DNA from: Porphyrobacter sp. TH134
GTDB lineage: Bacteria; Pseudomonadota; Alphaproteobacteria; Sphingomonadales; Sphingomonadaceae
NCBI RefSeq assembly: GCF_002855495.1
Contig: NZ_PKRO01000007.1
Coordinates: 1-64,000 of the forward strand
DNA length: 64,000 nucleotides
Direction: 5' to 3'
Part shown: in pieces, positions 35,724 through 43,542 of the stretch
Position numbering within the stretch: position 1 is the first letter of the stretch
Layout of the letters: every line of letters starts with the position of its first letter
Position numbers and translations under genes: made by a program
Notes under the pieces: generated by a model
Seen by the model: the letters and a program-made list of their open reading frames with translations, nothing else
The model's database searches: none
Told to the model about the DNA's origin: nothing

Positions 35724-36377
35724 ATGAACCGATTTGCCATTGCTGCCGCCGCTACCCTGCTCGCCGTTACGGGCGGCATTGCTGCTGCGCCTGCCATCTT
35801 TGCGCAAGACGCCCCGCAGGTGCCCGGCGCGAAGGATGCAGCGCGCGTGACAGCCGGGACCTATAGCGCAGATCCCGGCCACTCGCTGATCGCGTTCGAA
35901 GTCAACCACTTCGGATTCAATGATTATTTCGGTATCTTTGGCGATGTCGCAGGCACACTCACGCTGGATCCGGCCAATCTTGACGCATCTACAGTCGATG
36001 TCGCCATTCCGGTCGCCAGCGTCACCACGGCCAGCAAGGGCCTGACCGACCACCTGCTGCGGGCCGGCAAGGACGGCGCCAAGCCCGATTTCTTCGGCCC
36101 CGCGCCCCAAGCTGCTCGCTTTGTGTCGACCTCGGTCAAGGCCGACGGCATGACCGCGACGATCACCGGCGACCTGACGCTCAACGGGGTCACCAAACCG
36201 GTCACCTTCGAGGCGGAATTCACCGGCGCCGGGGTTAATCCGTTCAACAAGAAGGAAACCATCGGCTTCGAAGCGGAGACGACCATCAAGCGTTCGGATT
36301 TTGGCGTGAACTACGGAATCCCCGTGGTCAGCGACGAAGTCGAGCTCGATATCAGCGTGGCGTTCGAGAAGCAGTAA
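35724..36377 (+). CDS. YceI family periplasmic protein
   Basis: A 217-residue protein with a signal peptide (FAIAAAATLLAVTGGIAAAP) and a YceI lipocalin-like beta barrel (residues ~45-215). The typical opening is GTYSADPGHSLIAFEVNHFG, with an internal TGDLTLNGVTKPVTFEAEF. YceI proteins bind polyisoprenoid lipids such as ubiquinone-8 in some structures, but their role is unclear. ATG 35724 is preferred to the adjacent TTG at 35721; GGAG lies 10 nt upstream. Confidence 0.92.
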   Translation: MNRFAIAAAATLLAVTGGIAAAPAIFAQDAPQVPGAKDAARVTAGTYSADPGHSLIAFEVNHFGFNDYFGIFGDVAGTLTLDPANLDASTVDVAIPVASVTTASKGLTDHLLRAGKDGAKPDFFGPAPQAARFVSTSVKADGMTATITGDLTLNGVTKPVTFEAEFTGAGVNPFNKKETIGFEAETTIKRSDFGVNYGIPVVSDEVELDISVAFEKQ

Positions 36378-36398
36378 GACACTCTCGACTTGGCCAAG

Positions 36399-36443
36399 GC
36401 AATCAGTCAGGACAGCACGCATCATGCGCCTGACTGATTGCCA
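36399..36443 (+). promoter_or_regulatory. Perfect 14-bp inverted repeat enclosing the lldD start codon
   Basis: GGCAATCAGTCAGG (36399-36412) and its exact reverse complement CCTGACTGATTGCC (36430-36443) enclose a 17-nt loop containing the ATG (36424-36426). The right arm is coding sequence for residues 3-7. The AGG of the only visible Shine-Dalgarno (AGGAC) is inside the left arm. In RNA this would be a stable hairpin closing off the ribosome-binding site; in DNA it would be a large operator-like palindrome. Confidence 0.85.
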
Positions 36444-37572
36444 CAATATCGATGATTTCCGAAAGCTGGCTCGGGCACGGCTGCCCTTTCCGGTCTTCGA
36501 CTACATCGATGGTGCTGCCGATGACGAGCAGACCAAGGCCCGCAACACCGCCGCTTTTGGAAGCGTCGACCTGGTCCCCGATGTCCTTGCGGGCGTCGCC
36601 GACATCGACACATCATGTACGATCCTTGGCCGCAGGTCCGCGCTGCCGCTGATGCTATCCCCCACAGCAGTGCAACGCGCGTTTCACTGGCAGGGCGAAA
36701 CTGCGGTGGCCAAGGCCGCCGAACAATTCGGGCTGTGGTTCGGCATTTCGAGCCTTGCGACCCGCAGCATCGAAGAGATCGCTGCCCTGACCAGCGGGCC
36801 CAAGCTGTTCCAGCTTTATGTCCACAAGGACAAGGGGCTGAACACCCACATGATTGAGCGGTGCCAGGCAGCCAAGTTCGATGCGCTGGCACTGACGGTC
36901 GACACCATTGTTTCAGGCAAGCGCGAACGCTGCCTGCGCAGCGGCTTCACCACCCCGCCGCGATTCACCCCGGCCAGCATCATGAGCTTTGCCACCCGCC
37001 CGCGCTGGACGCTTGATTATCTTTTCCGCGAGAAATTTCGCCTGCCCAACCTCGATACCCATGTCACCGAAGGCAGCGGCAAGGCGGTGAGCATTGCTGA
37101 ATATTTCAACACGATGCTCGACACTTCGATGGATTGGAGCACCGCTGCCCGTATCCGCGAGCAGTGGGGCGGCACTTTCGTCTTGAAGGGCGTGATGAGC
37201 GCCGCTGACGCCCGCCGCGCTGTCGAGATCGGCGCTGATGCCATCATGATCTCCAATCACGGCGGGCGGCAATTGGACGGCAGCCGCGCACCGTTCGACC
37301 AACTGCCTGAAATCGTCGATGCGGTCGGCGGGCAAATCGAGATCATCTGCGATGGCGGCGTCAGACGCGGAACCCATGTGATGAAGGCGCTTTGCTCGGG
37401 CGCAACCGCGGCATCGGGCGGGCGGCTCTACCTTTATGCGCTGGCTGCGGCGGGGCAAGCAGGCGTCGAACGCGCGCTGGGCATCCTCAAGGACGAGCTG
37501 GAACGCGGCATGCGACTGATGGGCGTGACCCGGATCGACCAGCTGACAGGCGATCGCCTTCGCCATCGCTAG
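36424..37572 (+). CDS. lldD: FMN-dependent alpha-hydroxy-acid dehydrogenase (L-lactate dehydrogenase type)
   Basis: A 382-residue FMN enzyme of the LldD / glycolate oxidase / mandelate dehydrogenase family, oxidising L-2-hydroxy acids, most often L-lactate to pyruvate, and feeding electrons to the quinone pool. Visible motifs are FPVFDYIDGAADDEQT near residue 20, LMLSPTAVQRAFHWQGE near 75, KLFQLYVHKDKG near 120, and the catalytic-His segment ISNHGGRQLDGSRAPFDQLP near 275. GGVRRGTHVMKAL, the FMN-phosphate site, is near 315. The gene symbol is the closest family name; lactate specificity is inferred. The start codon lies in the loop of a perfect 14-bp inverted repeat. Confidence 0.87.
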   Translation: MRLTDCHNIDDFRKLARARLPFPVFDYIDGAADDEQTKARNTAAFGSVDLVPDVLAGVADIDTSCTILGRRSALPLMLSPTAVQRAFHWQGETAVAKAAEQFGLWFGISSLATRSIEEIAALTSGPKLFQLYVHKDKGLNTHMIERCQAAKFDALALTVDTIVSGKRERCLRSGFTTPPRFTPASIMSFATRPRWTLDYLFREKFRLPNLDTHVTEGSGKAVSIAEYFNTMLDTSMDWSTAARIREQWGGTFVLKGVMSAADARRAVEIGADAIMISNHGGRQLDGSRAPFDQLPEIVDAVGGQIEIICDGGVRRGTHVMKALCSGATAASGGRLYLYALAAAGQAGVERALGILKDELERGMRLMGVTRIDQLTGDRLRHR

Positions 37573-37582
37573 GGTCAACCGA

Positions 37583-37600
37583 TTGTCACGCGGTTGTCAT
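37583..37600 (+). promoter_or_regulatory. Pho-box-like direct repeat before the I78 lipoprotein gene
   Basis: TTGTCAC-GCGG-TTGTCAT: two 7-mers spaced 11 bp start to start, differing only at the last base. This is the PhoB box architecture (CTGTCAT-N4-CTGTCAT). It lies 47 bp upstream of the ATG at 37648, and the window also encodes PhoB and PhoR. Confidence 0.55.
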
Positions 37601-37647
37601 TTCGTTTCGGTTAAGGGGCGCTGCAACCTTCATGGGGAGTTACCGCG

Positions 37648-38103
37648 ATGATCCGCTCCGCTGGCCTTGGTCTCTGCCTTGCCGCTTTTGCGCTCGCAGC
37701 CTGCGGATCGCAGCCTGAGAAACCGACCAACGAGGCCGAAGATTTTGCCTCCCGCATCGGCGCAGCGGCAACGCCAGCGGCCGGAGAGGCTCCCGCGCCC
37801 AATGCCACCGCGACGCCGCAAATTGCGCAGCCCCAGCCCGGCGCCGCGCCCGGCCCGTTTGCGCGAGGCACACTCACCGACCCCGCTTCCAAAACCTGCG
37901 GCGCGCCGCTGATGGGGCCGTTCATCGGTAAGCTTGCCGACAAGACCACCCGCGCCGACATTGCCAAGATGCTTGGGCGGACCGACAATCTGCGCTTTGT
38001 CGCCTTTGGCAGCGCCAGTACCGTCAACCCCGATCCCACCAATCCGCGCCTGTCGATCATGCTTGATGCCCAAAGCATCATCCGCGACGCGCGGTGCGGG
38101 TGA
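37648..38103 (+). CDS. Lipoprotein with I78-type peptidase-inhibitor domain
   Basis: A 151-residue protein with a lipoprotein signal peptide: a basic start, a hydrophobic core and the lipobox LAAC (Cys19). A Pro/Ala-rich linker (residues ~25-75) follows, then a C-terminal ~70-residue domain. That domain has the I78 inhibitor pattern: a Cys near its start (SKTCGAPLMGPFIGK), an Arg/Phe core, and the ending NPRLSIMLDAQSIIRDARCG. I78 domains resemble the inhibitor fold blocking serine proteases. The lipid anchor places it in the cell envelope. Pho-box-like repeats lie upstream. Confidence 0.75.
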   Translation: MIRSAGLGLCLAAFALAACGSQPEKPTNEAEDFASRIGAAATPAAGEAPAPNATATPQIAQPQPGAAPGPFARGTLTDPASKTCGAPLMGPFIGKLADKTTRADIAKMLGRTDNLRFVAFGSASTVNPDPTNPRLSIMLDAQSIIRDARCG

Positions 38104-38172
38104 CCTTTCACGATTGAAACAAGCAACATTCCCGGCTTGCGCTCTGCGCAATTATCGGCATAGACCACGCGC

Positions 38173-38223
38173 ATGACGGGATACGAACTGACGCTGCTTC
38201 GACTTATGCGCCCTTGGGCGTAG
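38173..38223 (+). CDS. leuA leader peptide
   Basis: A 16-codon ORF encoding MTGYELTLLRLMRPWA and ending at TAG 38221-38223. Four of the 16 codons are leucine (CTG, CTG, CTT, CTT), clustered within six positions. It lies upstream of leuA, in the place and with the composition of a transcription- or translation-attenuation leader that senses charged Leu-tRNA. Such leuA leaders have been predicted in alphaproteobacteria. Confidence 0.75.
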   Translation: MTGYELTLLRLMRPWA

Positions 38224-38265
38224 GCCGCCGCGCGCAATCGGATAGCGCGGCACTGCTCCCAAGGG
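38211..38265 (+). promoter_or_regulatory. Alternative-structure element of the leuA leader
   Basis: CCCTTGGG (38211-38218, the end of the leader ORF) can pair exactly with CCCAAGGG (38258-38265). The latter contains an AAGGG Shine-Dalgarno 4 nt before an in-frame GTG at 38270. Between them is a 7-bp hairpin (38227-38233 with 38245-38251). A ribosome stalled at the Leu codons would leave these segments free to re-pair. No T tract follows, so control of translation, or Rho-dependent control, is more likely than intrinsic termination. Confidence 0.5.
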
Positions 38266-38311
38266 TAACGTGCCGCAGCTTCCCATTCCTTCTCGCGACG
38301 AGCCCCATTCT

Positions 38312-40000
38312 ATGCCCATGCTCAAGCAGCCTTCCGCCAAGTATCGTCCGTTCGGCCAGATCAATCTTCCGGACCGGCAATGGCCTTCGCGCCTGATCGG
38401 AAAGGCCCCGCGCTGGCTTTCGACCGATCTGCGCGATGGAAACCAGTCCATCATCGACCCGATGGACGCGGTGAAGAAACGCCGTTTTTTCGACATGCTG
38501 GTGGAAATCGGCGTCAAGGAAATCGAGGTCGGTTTTCCCAGCGCCGGCGCGACCGAGTTCGATTTCATCTCCGGCCTTGTGACGTCCGATGCGGTCCCCG
38601 ATGATGTCATCGTGCAGGTGCTGACCCAAAGCCGCGAAGACCTGATCCGCACCTCCTTCGCCAGCCTCAAAGGCGCGCGCGCGGCCATCGTCCATCTTTA
38701 CAATGCGGTAAGCCCCGCATGGCGCGACATCGTGTTCCGCATGTCGAAGGACGAGGTCAAAGCCATCGCCGTGGCCGGCGCCAAGGTGATGCGTGATGAA
38801 GCGGCGAAGTATCCGGGCACGGACTGGCACTTCCAATACTCGCCGGAAACCTTCTCCACCGCCGAACTGGATTTCAGCATCGAGGTTTGCGAAGCGGTGA
38901 TGGAGGTGCTTGCTCCCACCCCTGAACACCCGATCATCCTCAACCTGCCCGCCACGATCGAGGCAGCGACGCCCAATATCTACGCCGACCAGATCGAGTA
39001 TTTTGGCCGCCACCTGCCCAATCGGGAAAGCGCGGTCCTGAGCCTTCACACCCACAATGATCGCGGCACCGGCGTTGCGGCGGCGGAACTGGGGTTGATG
39101 GCAGGCGCTGACCGCGTCGAAGGCTGCCTGTTCGGCAATGGTGAGCGCACCGGCAATTGCTGCCTCGTGACCATGGCGCTCAATCTCTACACGCAAGGGA
39201 TCGACCCGCAGCTCGACTTTTCCGATATCGACCGGGTGATCGAAACAGTTACCTATTGCAACGACCTGCCCGTCCATCAGCGCCACCCCTACGGCGGCGA
39301 ACTGGTCTACACCGCATTCAGCGGCAGCCATCAGGACGCGATCAAGAAGGGCTTCGAAGCGCGCGAAACGCAGAATGACGAGCAGTGGCGTGTACCCTAT
39401 CTGCCGATTGATCCGGCTGATCTCGGGCGTTCCTATGAAGCGGTAATCCGGGTCAATTCGCAGTCCGGTAAGGGCGGGTTCGCCTGGGTGCTGGAGAAGG
39501 ATCAGGGCCTCAAGCTGCCCAAGAAGATGCAAGCCGATTTCTCCCGCCACGTGCAGGCGATGGCGGACGATCTTGGCCGGGAATTGAACGCCGCAGATAT
39601 CTGGGATGCCTTCCGCAAGGCTTACCACGTCAAGATCAGTCCGAAGCACTTCCAGCTTGTCCGCTATGAGGAAAGCCGCGCGGCCGATGGCACCCGCATC
39701 TTTGCTGGCACCATCGCCGTCGAAGGCACCGAGCAAAGCGTGTCAGGCCGCGGCAATGGCCTTATCTCCAGCGTCATGGGCACGCTGCACGAAGCCTTTG
39801 GGGTCAAGCTGGAGGTCGTGGATTACACCGAGCATGCGCTGGGCGCTGGCACCGATGCGCGGGCGGCCGCCTATCTCGAATGCCGCGCGCCTGACGGGCG
39901 CACCATCTGGGGCTGCGGGATCGACGAGGATATCGCCACGGCCAGCGTGCGGGCGGTGCTATCGGCCGCCAATGCGGCTGTGGCCACTCCCCCGACCTGA
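38312..40000 (+). CDS. leuA: 2-isopropylmalate synthase (long, yeast-like type)
   Basis: LeuA condenses acetyl-CoA with 2-oxoisovalerate, the first committed step to leucine. About 562 residues in the longer bacterial/yeast-like class. The catalytic TIM barrel has STDLRDGNQSIIDPMDAVKK near residue 37, the metal-binding SLHTHNDRGTGVAAAELGL near 245, and GCLFGNGERTGNCCLVTMAL near 270. The C-terminal LeuA regulatory domain for leucine inhibition covers ~430-555. Start: ATG 38312 gives the family N-terminus (KQPSAKYRPFGQINLPDRQW); the in-frame GTG 38270 has a better Shine-Dalgarno and cannot be excluded. A leucine-rich leader peptide lies upstream. Confidence 0.96.
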   Translation: MPMLKQPSAKYRPFGQINLPDRQWPSRLIGKAPRWLSTDLRDGNQSIIDPMDAVKKRRFFDMLVEIGVKEIEVGFPSAGATEFDFISGLVTSDAVPDDVIVQVLTQSREDLIRTSFASLKGARAAIVHLYNAVSPAWRDIVFRMSKDEVKAIAVAGAKVMRDEAAKYPGTDWHFQYSPETFSTAELDFSIEVCEAVMEVLAPTPEHPIILNLPATIEAATPNIYADQIEYFGRHLPNRESAVLSLHTHNDRGTGVAAAELGLMAGADRVEGCLFGNGERTGNCCLVTMALNLYTQGIDPQLDFSDIDRVIETVTYCNDLPVHQRHPYGGELVYTAFSGSHQDAIKKGFEARETQNDEQWRVPYLPIDPADLGRSYEAVIRVNSQSGKGGFAWVLEKDQGLKLPKKMQADFSRHVQAMADDLGRELNAADIWDAFRKAYHVKISPKHFQLVRYEESRAADGTRIFAGTIAVEGTEQSVSGRGNGLISSVMGTLHEAFGVKLEVVDYTEHALGAGTDARAAAYLECRAPDGRTIWGCGIDEDIATASVRAVLSAANAAVATPPT

Positions 40001-40066
40001 TAGCCCTCGGCCTTGCGCGGCGCCGCATTTGCGCGCAGTTTCGCTGACAGGGAGAAATGGCCAGCG

Positions 40067-40864
40067 ATGGAAACTCGGGAGGAAAGCCTGTTCGTGGCTG
40101 CCGCGCCATTAGCGCCGCAGATCCGCAGCGATCTGGCTTGGGGTGATCTGGCGCAGGCGCTTCGGGCAGGCTGGCGCGACTTTCTCGCCATGCCGCAGTT
40201 CGGCCTGTTTTTCGGTGGCTTTTATGTGGTGGCCGGGTTGGCGATCGGATGGTTCACCGTTTCGGGCGGCGAGCTGACATGGTTGATCCCGGCAATCGCA
40301 GGCTTCCCGCTGGTCGCGCCGTTTGTCGCCGTGGGCCTGTACGAAGCGAGCCGGCGCAGAGCAGCCGGTGAAGCGGTCGGCTGGCGGACTGTGCTGGGCG
40401 CATTGAAAGGGCACGGCGACGATCAGATCCTCTCCATGGGGGTGATCGTGTTTGTCGCTTTTGCGTTCTGGATGATCGTTGCACATGCGATCTTTGCCGT
40501 CTTCATGGCCGAAAGTGGCATGGGCGCCAGTGCCAATGGGGAAATGTTGACGGCCTTCCTTACGCCTTCGGGCATCGCCATGCTGGCGGTGGGAAGCGCC
40601 GTTGGCGCCGCCATGGCTTTTGCCTTCTACGCCATGACCGTCATCAGCCTGCCTTTGCTGGTGGAGCGCAAGGTCGATTTTCTCACCGCAATTATTGCCA
40701 GCCTCAAGGCAGTTTGGACCAATTTTGCCGTCATGCTGGGCTGGGCGGCGATTATCGCGGCACTGTTGTTCGTGGCGATGCTGCCCGGGTTCTTGGGGCT
40801 GCTGGTGGCGCTGCCGGTGCTGGGGCACGCGACCTGGCATTTGTATACGCGCGTGATCGCTTAG
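40067..40864 (+). CDS. DUF2189 family integral membrane protein
   Basis: A 265-residue protein with about six hydrophobic helices. The family opening is DLAQALRAGWRDFLAMPQFG (residues ~28-47), then FGGFYVVAGLAIGW and the mid-loop VGLYEASRRRAAGE. Function unknown. ATG 40067 is in frame with the family start; another ATG at 40057 is out of frame. It lies between leuA and an amidohydrolase gene, 15 bp apart from the latter. Confidence 0.85.
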   Translation: METREESLFVAAAPLAPQIRSDLAWGDLAQALRAGWRDFLAMPQFGLFFGGFYVVAGLAIGWFTVSGGELTWLIPAIAGFPLVAPFVAVGLYEASRRRAAGEAVGWRTVLGALKGHGDDQILSMGVIVFVAFAFWMIVAHAIFAVFMAESGMGASANGEMLTAFLTPSGIAMLAVGSAVGAAMAFAFYAMTVISLPLLVERKVDFLTAIIASLKAVWTNFAVMLGWAAIIAALLFVAMLPGFLGLLVALPVLGHATWHLYTRVIA

Positions 40865-40879
40865 GGAGAGAGACAGACC

Positions 40880-41923
40880 ATGACGGAAGCCATCCTCGAA
40901 CCCGATCTGCCGATCATCGATCCGCATCATCACCTGTGGGACCTGCGCCCCATGATCGGCATGTTCCCCCAGCCCCACCACTCCTTCATCGCGGCGCTGG
41001 TGGACAATGCGCACTACACCTTTGACCAGCTCCATGCGCATCTTTCGACCGGGCACAATATCGTCGGCACGGTCTTCATGGAGTGCGGGGCCTTCTACAA
41101 CGGGGCCTATGGCGATGCGCTGAAGCCGGTGGGCGAGGTGGAATTCGTCAATGGCGTTGCTGCCCAATCGGCAAGCGGGCTGTATGGCGCGTCGCGCTAT
41201 TGCGCAGGGATCGTCGGCCACGCCAACCTGATGCTGGGGAGCGAGGCGGGTGCCGTGCTGGACGCGCTCGCTGCGGCGGCCCCCGGGCGGTTCAAGGGTA
41301 TTCGGCATGCGGGCGCATGGGACGCTGATGCAGGCGTTCTGGGCCCGCCATTCCATCACCCCGAGGGGCTCTACCGCGACAGCACCTTCCGTGCGGGCTT
41401 TGCCCAGCTGGGCCAGCGCGCGATGACCTTCGATGCCTGGGTGCTGGAGCCGCAACTGCCCGATGTGATCGATCTGGCGCGCGCCTTCCCCGATCAACCG
41501 ATTTGCCTCGACCATTGCGGCACGCCCGTCGGGATCGGAGCCTACGCGGGGCGCCTGCACGAACGGTTCGATGTGTGGCGGCGCAATATCCACGAACTGG
41601 CTGCTTGCGAAAACGTCGTCGTGAAACTCGGCGGCCTGGCGATGGCCTTTTGCGCCTTGCCCGAAAATGGCCCCGCGGCGGGCCACACCTCGGAGCACCT
41701 TGCCGCCCTGTGGCGGCCCTACATCGAAACCTGCATCGAGGCTTTCGGGCCGGAGCGCGCGATGTTTGAAAGCAATTACCCAGTCGATTATTGGGGCGCG
41801 GATTACGCGGTGCTGTGGAACGCTTTCAAGCGCCTCACCCGCTCGGCCAGCGCCGAGGAGAAAGCCGCACTTTATGCAGGCACAGCCGCGCGGTTTTACG
41901 GGCTGGAGCATTTGCTGGATTAA
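40880..41923 (+). CDS. Amidohydrolase family protein (Amidohydro_2)
   Basis: A 347-residue TIM-barrel hydrolase of the amidohydrolase_2 class (as in 2-pyrone-4,6-dicarboxylate lactonase and ACMSD). The metal-binding HxH is in IIDPHHHLWDLRPMIG near residue 15. Later conserved sites are ICLDHCGTPVGIGAY near 210 and MFESNYPVDYWG near 295, the last with a catalytic Asp. The family hydrolyses lactones, amides or decarboxylates aromatic acids; the substrate is not evident. Confidence 0.85.
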   Translation: MTEAILEPDLPIIDPHHHLWDLRPMIGMFPQPHHSFIAALVDNAHYTFDQLHAHLSTGHNIVGTVFMECGAFYNGAYGDALKPVGEVEFVNGVAAQSASGLYGASRYCAGIVGHANLMLGSEAGAVLDALAAAAPGRFKGIRHAGAWDADAGVLGPPFHHPEGLYRDSTFRAGFAQLGQRAMTFDAWVLEPQLPDVIDLARAFPDQPICLDHCGTPVGIGAYAGRLHERFDVWRRNIHELAACENVVVKLGGLAMAFCALPENGPAAGHTSEHLAALWRPYIETCIEAFGPERAMFESNYPVDYWGADYAVLWNAFKRLTRSASAEEKAALYAGTAARFYGLEHLLD

Positions 41924-42015
41924 GCTGCGGCACGCCCGTCAAAATCACGCTTGGCAGGTCCGGAACTGGCGTTAGAGACGCGGGTTAAAGCCGAACACGT
42001 TTTAAGGAGAAACCG

Positions 42016-43020
42016 ATGCCGCTTCCCGCCCCGTTCGATCGCCTGCGCCTCCCCCTGATCGGATCGCCGCTGTTCATCGTTTCCGGGCCGGAGCTGGTGA
42101 TCGCGCAGTGCAAGGCGGGGATCATCGGCAGCTTCCCGGCATTGAACGCGCGCCCGCAATCGCAGCTGGACGAGTGGCTCCACCAGATCACCGAAGAACT
42201 GGCCGCCCATAACCGCGCCAATCCCGATCGCCCCGCCGCGCCTTTCGCGGTCAACCAGATCGTCCACAAGACCAACGACCGCGTCGATGCCGACATGGCG
42301 ACCTGCGAGAAGTGGCAGGTGCCGATGGTCATCACCTCGCTGGGTGCGCGCGAAGACATCTACACTGCCGTGCGCAACTGGGGCGGCGTGACGATGCACG
42401 ACGTCATCAACAACCGCTTCGCGCGCAAGGCGATCGAAAAGGGCGCGACGGGCCTTATTCCGGTGGCCGCGGGCGCAGGCGGCCATGCGGGCGCGCTGTC
42501 GCCCTTCGCGCTGATGCAGGAAATCCGCGAGTGGTTCGATGGCCTCGTCGCGCTGTCGGGCGCGGTCGGGCACGGGGCGACGATCCTCGCCGCACAAGCC
42601 CTGCGCGCCGATTTCGCCTACGCGGGAAGCGCCTTCATCGCCACCAAGGAAGCCAACGCGACCGATGGCTACAAGAACGGCATCGTCGAAGGCTCATCCG
42701 AGGGGATTGTCTACACCAACCTGTTCACCGGGGTGCACGGCAACTACCTGCGCTCATCGATTGAGGCGGCGGGGATGGACCCGGACAACCTGCCCGAAAG
42801 CGATCCCAGCAAGATGAACTTCGGCAGCGGCGGCAACACCAAGGCCAAGGCGTGGAAGGACATCTGGGGTTCGGGTCAGGGCATCGGCCCGATCAAGGAA
42901 GTGGGCACGGTCGAGGATCTGGTCGCCCGGTTCGAGCGCGAATATCACGCTGCCAAGGCCCAGTTGCTCGCCAATTCGGGCTACACCTCATGGGGTGCGA
43001 TGGCGGAAGCCGCGGAATAA
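42016..43020 (+). CDS. Nitronate monooxygenase family protein
   Basis: A 334-residue FMN-dependent TIM-barrel enzyme of the 2-nitropropane dioxygenase class. Visible elements are LRLPLIGSPLFIVSGPELVI at residue 10, VPMVITSLGAREDIYTAV near 100, GATGLIPVAAGAGGHAGALS near 150 (phosphate binding), and ALSGAVGHGATILAAQALRA near 180. The family oxidises nitronates or acts as enoyl reductases; activity is inferred. RBS AAGGAG stands before the ATG. Confidence 0.9.
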   Translation: MPLPAPFDRLRLPLIGSPLFIVSGPELVIAQCKAGIIGSFPALNARPQSQLDEWLHQITEELAAHNRANPDRPAAPFAVNQIVHKTNDRVDADMATCEKWQVPMVITSLGAREDIYTAVRNWGGVTMHDVINNRFARKAIEKGATGLIPVAAGAGGHAGALSPFALMQEIREWFDGLVALSGAVGHGATILAAQALRADFAYAGSAFIATKEANATDGYKNGIVEGSSEGIVYTNLFTGVHGNYLRSSIEAAGMDPDNLPESDPSKMNFGSGGNTKAKAWKDIWGSGQGIGPIKEVGTVEDLVARFEREYHAAKAQLLANSGYTSWGAMAEAAE

Positions 43021-43023
43021 TCG

Positions 43024-43542
43024 CTACCCGGCGGACCAGAGCATTTCTGCCATTGCGTCCAGCTCACCAAAGTCGAAACCGGCGCCGAGCGGGTCGTTGC
43101 GATTAAGCAGCACCCGGCGGCGTTCGGCGAGCAATTGCCGCCTCAGCGCGCCTTGCAGTAGCCGCAAGCGGAGCAGCGCGTCGGCCAGAGCGGCGTCATC
43201 ATCAAATGGACGGGCGAGCGCCCAGTGAGCCTCGATCCGCCCGACGCGGGCCATCACCACTTCATTGTAGCGAGGGTGAGGCCCGCGATGCAGCGGCATC
43301 CCGGTCTGGATCGAGGCCGCCTCGGTTGCCGGCAGAAGCAATCCGTTGCACCGGAAGTCATCAAATCCGACCCGCTGCCGTCCTACGGCTGCAAACATGC
43401 GCCCAAAGCAGCGTTGGGACAGCAATTGGCGGGGCAGCAGATGATGGCGCTGTAGGCCCGGGTCATACCCCGCGGCGCCCCGGGTATTGACCGAGCGAAA
43501 CGCAATCCGCGGCAGATTATTGGTGCGACCCCATGTCTGCAT
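43024..43542 (-). CDS. AHH-domain protein (predicted HNH/Endo VII-fold nuclease)
   Basis: A 172-residue protein with an AHH-type nuclease domain in its first ~110 residues: GYDPGLQRHHLLPRQLLSQR (His-His pair near residue 33) followed by GMPLHRGPHPRYNEVVMARV (His residues near 83-87). The rest is helical and Arg/Leu rich. AHH domains are predicted nucleases often used as toxins in polymorphic toxin systems, but here there is no secretion domain. Its ATG directly abuts the TAG stop of the upstream 272-residue gene, so the two proteins are translationally coupled. Confidence 0.72.
   Translation of the reverse strand: MQTWGRTNNLPRIAFRSVNTRGAAGYDPGLQRHHLLPRQLLSQRCFGRMFAAVGRQRVGFDDFRCNGLLLPATEAASIQTGMPLHRGPHPRYNEVVMARVGRIEAHWALARPFDDDAALADALLRLRLLQGALRRQLLAERRRVLLNRNDPLGAGFDFGELDAMAEMLWSAG

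Noticed and set aside
38227-38251. The GC hairpin in the leuA leader as an intrinsic terminator
   Set aside because: It is followed by ACTGCTCCC with no T tract, so it is treated only as part of a leader structure.
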